Shown: piece after piece, positions 47,060-55,309 of the stretch
Numbering within the stretch: the stretch's first letter is position 1
Layout: each line of letters opens with the position of its first letter
Assembly: GCF_001443045.1 (NCBI RefSeq)
Contig: NZ_LKPJ01000010.1
Span: 124,001 to 188,000, forward strand
Origin: Burkholderia ambifaria
GTDB lineage: Bacteria > Pseudomonadota > Gammaproteobacteria > Burkholderiales > Burkholderiaceae
Direction of reading: 5' to 3'
DNA: 64,000 nucleotides
The notes under the pieces: generated by a model
Seen by the model: the letters and a program-made list of their open reading frames with translations, nothing else
What the model was told of the DNA's origin: nothing
The model's database searches: none
Translations under genes and position numbers: made by a program

Positions 47060-48259
47060 ATGAGCAAACAACTGCAAGACGCATACATCGTCGCCGCCAG
47101 CCGCACCCCGATCGGCAAGGCCCCGCGCGGTGTCTTCAAGAACACGCGCCCCGACGAGCTGCTGGTTCACGCGATCAAGTCGGCGGTCGCGCAGGTGCCC
47201 GGCTTCGACACGAAGCTGATCGAGGACGCGATCATCGGCTGCGCGATTCCGGAAGCCGAGCAGGGCCTGAACGTCGCGCGCATGGGCGCGCTGCTCGCGG
47301 GCCTGCCGCAGACGGTCGGCGGCGTGACGGTCAACCGCTTCTGCGCATCGGGCATCACGGCGCTGGCGATGGCGGCGGACCGCATCCGCGTCGGCGAATC
47401 GGACGCGATCTTCGCGGGCGGCTGCGAATCGATGAGCATGGTGCCGATGATGGGCAACAAGCCGTCGATGTCGCCGCACATCTTCGATCGCAACGAAGAC
47501 TTCGGCATTGCGTACGGGATGGGCCTGACCGCCGAGCGCGTCGCCGAGCAGTGGAAGGTGAGCCGCGAAGACCAGGACGCGTTCTCGGTCGAATCGCACC
47601 GCAAGGCGCTCGCCGCGCAGCAGGCCGGCGAATTCGCCGACGAAATCGCCGCGTACACGATCACCGAGCGTTTCCCGAACCTCGCGACCGGCGAAGTCGA
47701 CGTGAAGACGCGCGAGATCGCGCTCGACGAAGGTCCGCGCGCGGATACGTCGATCGAAGGCCTCGCGAAGCTGCGCACGGTGTTCGCGAACAAGGGCTCG
47801 GTCACGGCCGGCAACAGCTCGCAGACGTCGGACGGCGCGGGCGCGCTGCTCGTCGTGTCGGAGAAGGTGCTCAAGGAATTCAACCTGACGCCGCTCGCGC
47901 GCTTCGTGAGCTTCGCGGTGCGCGGCGTGCCGCCCGAAATCATGGGCATCGGCCCGAAGGAGGCGATTCCGGCCGCGCTGAAGGCCGCGGGCCTGAAGCA
48001 GGACGATCTCGACTGGATCGAGCTGAACGAGGCATTCGCAGCGCAGTCGCTGGCGGTCATGCGCGATCTCGGCCTCGACCCGTCGAAGGTCAATCCGATG
48101 GGCGGCGCGATCGCGCTCGGTCACCCGCTTGGCGCGACCGGCGCGATCCGCGCGGCGACCGTCGTGCACGGCCTGCGCCGCCGCAACCTGAAGTACGGGA
48201 TGGTCACGATGTGCGTCGGCACCGGCATGGGTGCGGCGGGCATCATCGAACGCCTGTAA
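47060..48259 (+). CDS. Acetyl-CoA C-acyltransferase (thiolase)
   Basis: 399 residues. Thiolase nucleophile Cys95 in NRFCASG, GHPLGATG with catalytic His, and the general base Cys in CVGTGMGAAG. FadA-like, cleaving 3-ketoacyl-CoA with CoA. It begins 27 nt after the fusion gene and carries a ribosome site (AAGGAG). Confidence 0.94.
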   Translation: MSKQLQDAYIVAASRTPIGKAPRGVFKNTRPDELLVHAIKSAVAQVPGFDTKLIEDAIIGCAIPEAEQGLNVARMGALLAGLPQTVGGVTVNRFCASGITALAMAADRIRVGESDAIFAGGCESMSMVPMMGNKPSMSPHIFDRNEDFGIAYGMGLTAERVAEQWKVSREDQDAFSVESHRKALAAQQAGEFADEIAAYTITERFPNLATGEVDVKTREIALDEGPRADTSIEGLAKLRTVFANKGSVTAGNSSQTSDGAGALLVVSEKVLKEFNLTPLARFVSFAVRGVPPEIMGIGPKEAIPAALKAAGLKQDDLDWIELNEAFAAQSLAVMRDLGLDPSKVNPMGGAIALGHPLGATGAIRAATVVHGLRRRNLKYGMVTMCVGTGMGAAGIIERL

Positions 48260-48282
48260 GCGGGACGCGACGAAAAGCGACG

Positions 48283-48316
48283 ACGGTGCGCGGGCCACGA
48301 GCTCGCGCACCGTTTT
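48283..48316 (+). terminator. Hairpin between thiolase and hydratase genes
   Basis: Exact 10-bp arms (48283-48292 and 48304-48313) followed by a short T run. It lies inside the beta-oxidation operon and may lower expression of the last gene. Confidence 0.65.
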
Positions 48317-48348
48317 CATTCCGGTAGAGGAAGTCAAAGGAGACGGTT

Positions 48349-49116
48349 GTGGCCGAAATTCAAGTGGAACGCGCCGGCGGCGTGATGACGATCACGATCG
48401 CGCGCCCGGCGAAGAAGAACGCGCTGACGGCGGCGATGTACCAGACGATGGCCGATGCGCTCGCCGACGCGCAGGAAGACAAGGCGATCCGCGTGATCCT
48501 GCTGCGCGGCAGCGACGGCAACTTCAGTGCGGGGAACGATCTCGAGGATTTCCTGAAGACGCCGCCGAAGGACGAGAACGCGTCGGTGTTCCAGTTTCTC
48601 GCGCGCATCAGCGGCGCGACCAAGCCGATCGTCGCCGCGGTGCCGGGCCTCGCGATCGGCGTCGGCGTGACGATGCTGCTGCACTGCGATCTCGTCTACG
48701 CGGCCGACACCGCGACGTTCTCGCTGCCGTTCGCCCAGCTCGGGCTGTGCCCGGAAGCCGCATCGAGCGTGCTGCTGCCGCGCCTGGCCGGCCATCAGGT
48801 CGCCGCCGAAAAGCTGCTGCTAGGCGAAGCGTTCGACGCACTGGAGGCGCACCGGATCGGTATCGTCAATCGTGTGCTGCCGGCCGCCGAGCTCGACGCA
48901 TTCACGGCGAAGCAGGCCGCGAAGCTCGCGGCGCTGCCGGCGTCGTCGCTGCGCGTGACGAAGGCACTGCTGAAGGAGACGGGCGGGGTGGCGGTTGCCG
49001 CGCGGATGACCGAGGAAGCCGGCCACTTCTCCGCAATGCTGCGCGCGCCGGAAGCACGCGAGGCGATGACGGCGTTCTTCGAGAAGCGCAAGCCGGATTT
49101 CCGTCAGTTCGACTGA
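48349..49116 (+). CDS. Enoyl-CoA hydratase/isomerase
   Basis: 255 residues. Crotonase fold with NFSAGNDLEDF and GLAIGVGVTMLLHCDLVYA, and LGLCPEAASS with the probable catalytic Glu. It could be a hydratase or a delta3-delta2 isomerase for unsaturated chains. GTG start with AAGGAGA 6 nt before. It lies after the operon terminator-like hairpin. Confidence 0.9.
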   Translation: MAEIQVERAGGVMTITIARPAKKNALTAAMYQTMADALADAQEDKAIRVILLRGSDGNFSAGNDLEDFLKTPPKDENASVFQFLARISGATKPIVAAVPGLAIGVGVTMLLHCDLVYAADTATFSLPFAQLGLCPEAASSVLLPRLAGHQVAAEKLLLGEAFDALEAHRIGIVNRVLPAAELDAFTAKQAAKLAALPASSLRVTKALLKETGGVAVAARMTEEAGHFSAMLRAPEAREAMTAFFEKRKPDFRQFD

Positions 49117-49167
49117 CGTGGCGGGCCGCGCCGGCGGGAACGCATCGGCGCGCCCGGTCGGGCGGCG

Positions 49168-49992
49168 TCAGGCCGTGCCGTAATCGACATGACCGGTTTC
49201 GCGGCAGAAGCTGACGAGGCGCAAACCGGCCGCCTTCGCGATCTGGATCGCGAGCGACGACGGCGCGGAGATCGTCGCGACCATCGGAATGCCGACCCGC
49301 GCCGACTTGCGCACGAGCTCGTAGCTCGCGCGGCTCGACAGGAACACGAAGCCGTCGGTCGCGTCGGCGCGCGCCAGCACGAGCGAGCCGATCAGCTTGT
49401 CGAGCGCGTTGTGGCGGCCGACATCCTCGAACGCCATCCGGATCGCGCCTGTTGCGTCGCACCACGCGGCCGCATGCAGGCCGCCGGTGAGCCGCGTGAG
49501 TGCCTGATGCGCCGGCAGCGCGTGCGCCGCGCGCGCGAGCGCGTCGGGCGCGAGGCGCGTGAGAAAGCCGGTGTCGGGCACCCGTTCGGGCGCGAGATCG
49601 AGCAGGTCGATGCTTTCGATCCCGCATACGCCGCAGCCGGTGCGGCCCGCGAGCGCGCGGCGGCGGTCCTTCAGTGCGGCGAACGCCTGCTGGACGACCT
49701 CCAGGTGCACCTCCGCATGCGGCAGCGGCGCGTCGGCGTGCAGGACCACCTCGATGTCCTTGATGTCGCTGCCGCGCTCGACGATCCCTTCCGAGATCGC
49801 GAAGCCGACCGCGAACGCCTCCAGGTCGCGCGGCGTGCACATCATCACCGCGTGCGAGATGCCGTTGAAGACCAGCGCGACCGGCCATTCCTGGCCCACG
49901 TAGTCGTGCGCGGTTTCGACCGCGCCGCCGCGCGTGCGGCGCACGGACAGCTCGATCGCGCCGCGCGGTTCTTCTGTTTCAGTCGGATTCAC
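49168..49992 (-). CDS. fdhD: Formate dehydrogenase sulfurtransferase FdhD
   Basis: 274 residues from GTG 49992 (GGGAG 5 nt before); GTG 49998 is the alternative. The catalytic CGVCG loop is present in GRTGCGVCGIES, with VGRHNALDKLIG and SSRASYELV typical of FdhD. It carries sulfur from IscS to the molybdenum cofactor of formate dehydrogenases. No formate dehydrogenase gene is in the window. It is divergent from the NRAP gene. Confidence 0.94.
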   Translation of the reverse strand: MNPTETEEPRGAIELSVRRTRGGAVETAHDYVGQEWPVALVFNGISHAVMMCTPRDLEAFAVGFAISEGIVERGSDIKDIEVVLHADAPLPHAEVHLEVVQQAFAALKDRRRALAGRTGCGVCGIESIDLLDLAPERVPDTGFLTRLAPDALARAAHALPAHQALTRLTGGLHAAAWCDATGAIRMAFEDVGRHNALDKLIGSLVLARADATDGFVFLSSRASYELVRKSARVGIPMVATISAPSSLAIQIAKAAGLRLVSFCRETGHVDYGTA

Positions 49993-50112
49993 GAGCACTC
50001 CCGTTGATTCGAAGCGGGGGCGGCGACGATCGTGTGCGCCGCTCGCGCGCAGAGGTTCTAAAATACCTCAGGCAGGCCGGCCGCGCCGGCATCCGCCACT
50101 CAGGTAACGACC

Positions 50113-50595
50113 ATGGGACTCAGCGACGCTCCGCTGCTATTCAATTTCGAACACGATTCGTCGGAAAACCTGACGTACATCCCGATGATCGTGCGTTTCA
50201 ATCTCGATCGTTTCGGTCTGCGGATTTCACTGGAGCAGTGGCAGCTGCTGCCGCTCGAGGACCGCAAGCTGCTCGCGCGCTTTCCGGCCGACGAGGACAC
50301 CGCGATCGAGCCCAACTTCGATCACGCGCTGTTCGAAATGCTGCGCACGCATGCCGACCTCGAACCGTCGTGGTTCCAGCCGGACGAGCAGCCGAGCTGG
50401 CGTGCGACCGACACGGTGCCGGACGCGCTCGTGCAGCAAAGCGCGCTGGCCGGGCTGCCGGCGCCCGCGCTCGCGCAGTGGCAGCGGCTCGCGCCGTTCC
50501 AGCGCTACGTACTGATGAAGCTGTCGCGCAAGCCGAAGCTCAACCACGACTTCCTGCCCGCGATGCGGGAGTTCGGGCTGACGGCCATGCACTGA
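50113..50595 (+). CDS. Nitrate reductase-associated protein family (NRAP)
   Basis: 160 residues. Matches the short conserved family often found near assimilatory nitrate reductase or molybdoenzyme genes (YIPMIVRFNLDRFGLRISL, then a C-terminal FQRYVLMKLSR). Biochemical role unknown. Here its neighbour is fdhD, another molybdoenzyme maturation gene, and no nitrate reductase is present. A TAAAAT box (50059-50064) may be its -10. Confidence 0.8.
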   Translation: MGLSDAPLLFNFEHDSSENLTYIPMIVRFNLDRFGLRISLEQWQLLPLEDRKLLARFPADEDTAIEPNFDHALFEMLRTHADLEPSWFQPDEQPSWRATDTVPDALVQQSALAGLPAPALAQWQRLAPFQRYVLMKLSRKPKLNHDFLPAMREFGLTAMH

Positions 50596-50631
50596 CACCC
50601 GCGGGCAACGCCACAGCGCGGCGCGTGCGGG

Positions 50632-51027
50632 TCAGAGCGGCGGCAGCTGGCGCGGCTTGCGGTCGGGGTCGGTCGCGACGTAGGTGAGCGTCGCTTCGGT
50701 GACCTTCACGATTTCGCCCATCAGGCGCATGCGCTGCGCGTACACCTCGACGTCGACCGTCACCGACGTGTTGCCGGTGCGCGTGATGGTGGCGTAGAAG
50801 CTCAGCAGGTCGCCGACGAACACCGGCTGCTTGAACACGAACGAATTGACCGCGACCGTCGCGACGCGGCCGTTCGCGCGCTGGCTCGCGGGAATCGAGC
50901 CGGCGATGTCGACCTGCGACATGATCCATCCGCCGAATACGTCGCCATGGACGTTCGCGTCGTGCGGTTGCGGGACGACGCGCAGCGCGGGCTGCTTTTG
51001 CGGAAGTTCGAGGGTCAAATCGGTCAT
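50632..51027 (-). CDS. Acyl-CoA thioesterase, YciA-like hotdog protein
   Basis: 131 residues. Hotdog-fold thioesterase with the catalytic pattern NVHGDVFGGWIMSQVD and AVNSFVFKQPV. Hydrolyses acyl-CoAs of varied length, cytosolic. ATG 51027 is chosen; an ATG at 51042 would add five residues, and neither has a strong ribosome site. It ends convergent with the NRAP gene, 36 nt apart. Confidence 0.88.
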   Translation of the reverse strand: MTDLTLELPQKQPALRVVPQPHDANVHGDVFGGWIMSQVDIAGSIPASQRANGRVATVAVNSFVFKQPVFVGDLLSFYATITRTGNTSVTVDVEVYAQRMRLMGEIVKVTEATLTYVATDPDRKPRQLPPL

Positions 51028-51202
51028 GGCGGGGGCTTTCATCCTGTAATAAATGCGCCGCCGCGCGCAGGCCGGCCGGCGTGGCCGCCGGCAGCGGCGC
51101 GAAGCGGCTTCTGCGACAATACAACGTTCGCAAATTGTACGAGAAAGCGGGTGAGTCGGCCGCCGCAGCACGCGTCCGGCACCGCCGCCGATCCTTCCCC
51201 CC

Positions 51203-53074
51203 ATGCGCCGATATTCCGCTTCCGGCGAGCCGCCGCCGGCTCCGACCGGGCCTCGCAACGACTGGCAGACCATCCGGTCGCTGCTGCCGTACCTGGCCAC
51301 CTACAAATGGCGCGTCGCGCTCGCGCTCGGCTGCCTGATCGGCGCGAAGGTCGCGAACCTAGGCGTGCCGGTCGTGATGAAGCGCATCGTCGATCACCTG
51401 TCCGCCGTGCAGCAGCTCACCGCGCTCGGCCGCGCCGAGCAGTCGGCCGGCATCGTGCTCGCGGGCGGCGTCGGCCTGCTGGTCGTCGCGTATGCGCTCG
51501 TCCGGCTGTCGACGTCGCTCTTCACCGAGCTGCGCGAGATCCTGTTCTCGAAGGTCACCGAGAGCGCGGTGCGCCAGCTCGCGCTGCAGGTGTTCCGGCA
51601 TCTGCACGGGCTGTCGCTGCGCTTCCATCTCGAGCGCCAGACGGGCGGCATGTCGCGCGACATCGAGCGCGGCACGCGCGGCATCCAGCAACTGATTTCC
51701 TATTCGCTGTACAGCATCCTGCCGACGCTCGTCGAGGTCGGGCTCGTGCTCGGCTTCTTCGTGGTCAAGTACGAGGCCTATTACGCGTACGTGACGTTCG
51801 CGGCGCTCGTCACGTACATCGTGTTCACCGTGAAGGTCACCAACTGGCGCACGCACTTTCGCCGCACGATGAACGAGCTCGATTCGCGCGCGAACTCGCG
51901 GGCGATCGATTCGCTGATCAACTACGAGACGGTGAAGTACTTCGGCAACGAGGAGTGGGAGGCGCAGCGCTACGACGAGAACCTGAAGCGCTATCGCAAG
52001 GCCGCGATCCGCTCGCAGAACTCGCTGTCGGTGCTGAACTTCGGCCAGCAGGCGATCATCGGCACCGGGCTCGTGTTCATCCTGTGGCGCGCGACGCAGG
52101 GCGTGCTGGCAGGCAAGCTGACGCTCGGCGATCTCGTGCTGATCAACACGTTCATGCTGCAGCTGTACATCCCGCTGAATTTTCTCGGCGTCGTGTATCG
52201 CGAACTGAAGCAGAGCCTCACCGACATGGACCGGATGTTCGGGCTGCTGTCGTCCGCCAAGGAAGTCGCGGACGCGCCCGACGCGCGGCCGCTCGCGGTG
52301 GCCGGCGCGCAGGTGCGCTTCGAGCACGTGAACTTCTCGTACGAGGCGTCGCGCCCAATCCTGCACGACGTGACGTTTACGATCGACGCGGGCACGACGA
52401 CTGCGGTGGTCGGTCACAGCGGGTCCGGCAAGTCGACGCTGTCGCGGCTGCTGTTCCGTTTCTACGATCTCGACCGGCAGGCGGGCGGCGCGATCCGGAT
52501 CGACGGCCAGGACATTCGTGACGTCACGCAGGACTCGCTGCGCGCGTCGATCGGGATCGTGCCGCAGGATACCGTGCTGTTCAACGACTCGATCTACTAC
52601 AACATCGCGTACGGCCGGCCGACCGCGAGCCGCGACGAAGTGATCGCGGCCGCGCGCGCCGCGCACATCCACGACTTCATCGAGAGCTTGCCGAAGGGCT
52701 ATGACACGCCGGTCGGCGAGCGCGGGCTGAAGCTGTCGGGCGGCGAGAAGCAGCGCGTCGCGATCGCGCGCACGCTGCTGAAGGATCCGCCGGTGCTGCT
52801 GTTCGACGAGGCGACGTCGGCGCTCGACTCGCGCTCGGAGCGCGCGATCCAGCACGAGCTCGACCAGATCGCGCGGCATCGTACGACGCTCGTGATCGCG
52901 CACCGGCTGTCGACGGTCGTGCATGCGCAGCAGATCCTCGTGATGGACCACGGGCGCATCGTCGAGCGCGGCACGCACGACGAACTCGTGCGCGCCGACG
53001 GGCTGTACGCGCAGATGTGGGCGCTGCAGCAGCAGCGCGCGGCAGCGGGCGGGGAGGCGGCCGAGGCCGCGTGA
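51203..53074 (+). CDS. Atm1-type ABC exporter (permease-ATPase fusion)
   Basis: 623 residues. Six-helix transmembrane domain, then the ATPase: Walker A GHSGSGKST, signature LSGGEKQRVAIARTL, Walker B PVLLFDEATSALD, and H-loop VIAHRLSTV. The segment around FGNEEWEAQRYDE is typical of the Atm1/HMT1 subfamily, which exports glutathione conjugates or metal-thiol complexes from the cytosol. A homodimer is expected. Substrate unproven. Confidence 0.93.
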   Translation: MRRYSASGEPPPAPTGPRNDWQTIRSLLPYLATYKWRVALALGCLIGAKVANLGVPVVMKRIVDHLSAVQQLTALGRAEQSAGIVLAGGVGLLVVAYALVRLSTSLFTELREILFSKVTESAVRQLALQVFRHLHGLSLRFHLERQTGGMSRDIERGTRGIQQLISYSLYSILPTLVEVGLVLGFFVVKYEAYYAYVTFAALVTYIVFTVKVTNWRTHFRRTMNELDSRANSRAIDSLINYETVKYFGNEEWEAQRYDENLKRYRKAAIRSQNSLSVLNFGQQAIIGTGLVFILWRATQGVLAGKLTLGDLVLINTFMLQLYIPLNFLGVVYRELKQSLTDMDRMFGLLSSAKEVADAPDARPLAVAGAQVRFEHVNFSYEASRPILHDVTFTIDAGTTTAVVGHSGSGKSTLSRLLFRFYDLDRQAGGAIRIDGQDIRDVTQDSLRASIGIVPQDTVLFNDSIYYNIAYGRPTASRDEVIAAARAAHIHDFIESLPKGYDTPVGERGLKLSGGEKQRVAIARTLLKDPPVLLFDEATSALDSRSERAIQHELDQIARHRTTLVIAHRLSTVVHAQQILVMDHGRIVERGTHDELVRADGLYAQMWALQQQRAAAGGEAAEAA

Positions 53075-53125
53075 GCGTGGTTGCCGCGCGGCGGGAGCGG
53101 ATGGTTTGCCGGCTGTCCGGGATCG

Positions 53126-53267
53126 GGCGGCGTTACGCCGCCATCACGGCCGGGTGACCCGGCGGAGCGTCCGCGGTATTCGATCCCCGGGTCGGCCTGC
53201 CGCCGATCGAGCGGACCGTTATCGGTCTTTCCGGCCATTGGCTGCCGCGCCGGGTGACCCGGCGCGG
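53126..53267. repeat. Cluster of three palindromic stem-loops
   Basis: Between convergent ABC and murU genes. Site 1 (53126-53142): 7-bp arms around TTA. Sites 2 and 3 share the identical 15-mer CCGGGTGACCCGGCG at 53150-53164 and 53250-53264, exactly 100 bp apart. Site 3 extends to a perfect 10-bp stem around TGA (53245-53267). No T-tracts. They may be REP-like elements or factor-dependent terminators. Confidence 0.55.
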
Positions 53268-53282
53268 TCAGCCGCGAAACGA

Positions 53283-54005
53283 TCAGCCCGCGGCGGCGCG
53301 CAGCCGCGCGTCGAGCTCGCCGAGCTGCGTGGGCGTGCCGACGTTCTCCCAGATACCTTCATACAATTCGCCGGTCGCAAGGCCGGCCTCGATCGCCGCG
53401 CGATAGTACGGCGTCAACGCGCGGCGCGTGCCGGGCGTGAGATCGCGGAACATCCGCGTGTCGTACAGGCCGATGTTGCCGAACGTGAGCCGTGCGGCGC
53501 CGTCGAGCGACAGGTGGCCGTCGCTGCCGAGCGCGAAGTCGCCGGTCGGGTGGAACGGCGGGTTCGGCACCATCACCAGATGCATCGCCGGCGCGTCGAG
53601 CGCGGCCATCGGGGCCGCACGCGACGCCAGCGTCCGGTAGTCGAATGCGCAGAACACGTCTCCGCTGACCGCCGCGAACACCATCGGCTGGCCGTCGCGT
53701 TCGAGCAGCGGCAGCGCCTGCGCGATGCCGCCGGCGGTTTCCAGCGCTTCGCCTTCGGCCGAATACGCGAGCCGCACGCCCCAGCGCGAGCCGTCGCCGA
53801 GCGTCGTCTCGAGCTGTTCGCCGAGCCATGCGTGGTTGATCACGATCGTCTCGACGCCCGCGCGTGCGAGCGCTTCGATCTGCCAGACGATCAGCGGCTT
53901 GCCGCCCGCTTCGAGCAGCGGCTTCGGGCGGGTGTCGGTCAGCGGGCGCATCCGTTCGCCGCGCCCGGCGGCGAAGATCATCGCCGTGGTCAGGGTAGTG
54001 CTCAT
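53283..54005 (-). CDS. murU: N-acetylmuramate alpha-1-phosphate uridylyltransferase MurU
   Basis: 240 residues. NTP-transferase fold with the signature AAGRGERMRPLTDTRPKPLL and the metal-binding AVSGDVFCAFD. In the recycling route AmgK-MurU it turns MurNAc 1-phosphate into UDP-MurNAc, bypassing MurA and thus lowering fosfomycin sensitivity. It starts 31 nt after amgK. The ribosome site is weak. Confidence 0.92.
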   Translation of the reverse strand: MSTTLTTAMIFAAGRGERMRPLTDTRPKPLLEAGGKPLIVWQIEALARAGVETIVINHAWLGEQLETTLGDGSRWGVRLAYSAEGEALETAGGIAQALPLLERDGQPMVFAAVSGDVFCAFDYRTLASRAAPMAALDAPAMHLVMVPNPPFHPTGDFALGSDGHLSLDGAARLTFGNIGLYDTRMFRDLTPGTRRALTPYYRAAIEAGLATGELYEGIWENVGTPTQLGELDARLRAAAG

Positions 54006-54036
54006 GTTCGGCTGAAGGTGGGGACGGTGAGGGCGG

Positions 54037-55086
54037 TCAGAACGTATAGCCGACGTCGGCCGCCGCCTTGCCCTCGAGCTCGTCGAGCAGCTTCGCGAAC
54101 GGCACGAGCGGGCGGTAGCGCAGCGCGACCTTGCGCGCATAGATCAGGAACCGCGGCAGGTCGTTCAGGTAGTGCGGCTTGCCGTCTCGGTAGTTGATGC
54201 GCGCGAACAGGCCGAGGATCTTGATGTGGCGCTGCAGCCCCATCCATTCGAGCTGACGGTAGAACTCGCCGAAATCCGGGTCGACCGGCAGGCCGGCCTT
54301 CTTCGCCTTTTCCCAGTAGTACGCGAAGCAATCGAGCTCGAACTCCTCATCCCAGCTGATGAACGCGTCGCGCAGCAGCGACACGACGTCATACGTCAGC
54401 GGCCCGTACACGGCGTCCTGGAAGTCGAGCACGCCCGGGTTCGGCTCGCAGACCATCAGGTTGCGCGGCATGAAATCGCGCAGCATGAAACCTTGCGGCT
54501 GCGCATGGGCGCTCGCGACCAGCAGCGCGAAGGTGCGGTCGAGCGTGCCGCGCATCGCGTCGGTGACGGGCTTGCCGAGGTGCCGGCCGACGAACCATTC
54601 GGGCAGCAGCTCCATCTCGCGGCGCAGGAACGCCTCGTCGAACGGCGGCAGCACGTCCGGCTTCGAGCTCAGCTGGAAGCGGATCAGCGCGTCGAGCGCG
54701 TCGCGCATCAGCGGGCGTGCCGCGACCGGGTCGGCCGGATCGAGCACCGAGATGTACGACGTGCGGCCGAGGTCGGTCACGAGCATGAAGCCTGCGTCGA
54801 AGTCATGGGCCAGCACGTCGGGCACGTGGTCGCCGGCCGCGGCGAGCAGCTGCGCGACCTGGACGAATTCGCGGCACTTCTCGGGCGGCGGCGCGTCGAC
54901 CGCGACCAGCGAGCCGCCGGGGCTCGTGGCCGACGCGACACGGAAATAGCGGCGGAAACTGGCGTCCGACGACGCGGGCGCGAGGGTCGACAGGTCGAGG
55001 GCGAAGCGCTCGGCGAGCGGGCGCAGCCACGCGGTAAGCGCTTCGAGGCGGGCGTCGGGCTGGGATGCGGCGGATGGGGGCGTCAT
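54037..55086 (-). CDS. amgK: N-acetylmuramate/N-acetylglucosamine anomeric kinase AmgK
   Basis: 349 residues. Aminoglycoside phosphotransferase-like kinase: catalytic MLRDFMPRNLMV and metal VLDFQDAVYGP. The catalytic loop reads LRDF instead of the more usual HRDY, a change at the loop His, while Asp and Asn are kept. It phosphorylates MurNAc (and GlcNAc) at the anomeric carbon. First gene of amgK-murU, divergent from lptD. Confidence 0.93.
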   Translation of the reverse strand: MTPPSAASQPDARLEALTAWLRPLAERFALDLSTLAPASSDASFRRYFRVASATSPGGSLVAVDAPPPEKCREFVQVAQLLAAAGDHVPDVLAHDFDAGFMLVTDLGRTSYISVLDPADPVAARPLMRDALDALIRFQLSSKPDVLPPFDEAFLRREMELLPEWFVGRHLGKPVTDAMRGTLDRTFALLVASAHAQPQGFMLRDFMPRNLMVCEPNPGVLDFQDAVYGPLTYDVVSLLRDAFISWDEEFELDCFAYYWEKAKKAGLPVDPDFGEFYRQLEWMGLQRHIKILGLFARINYRDGKPHYLNDLPRFLIYARKVALRYRPLVPFAKLLDELEGKAAADVGYTF

Positions 55087-55117
55087 GAAACTCGGCGGAG
55101 GGGGGAACGTCTTGCCA

Positions 55118-55123
55118 TATAAT
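55118..55123. promoter_or_regulatory. TATAAT box in the amgK/lptD divergent region
   Basis: An exact TATAAT on the plus strand, read as TATTAT just beside it on the minus strand (GGGTATTATATGG), lies 32 nt from the amgK start and about 190 nt from lptD. No clear -35 on either strand. Probably a promoter for one or both genes. Confidence 0.35.
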
Positions 55124-55309
55124 ACCCCACGACTTTTTTGACGCGCCCCGCGTCAGCTTCCGCCGTGCAGGCCCACCGCCTGTCGCGCCGTCCGCCCGAT
55201 CGCCTCCCCGGTTTGCGCACAGCCGCAGTCGCGGTGCGACGGCGCGGCCCGCCGCGCGCGAATGTGCCGTGCAGGTGCGGTTGACAAGGGGCGATTCGCC
55301 AAACGATAG

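Noticed and set aside
44558-48337. A 1259-codon minus-strand open frame opposite the HAD-ECH and thiolase genes
   Set aside because: Same reason: composition artefact of codon third positions; the plus strand has clear enzyme motifs.
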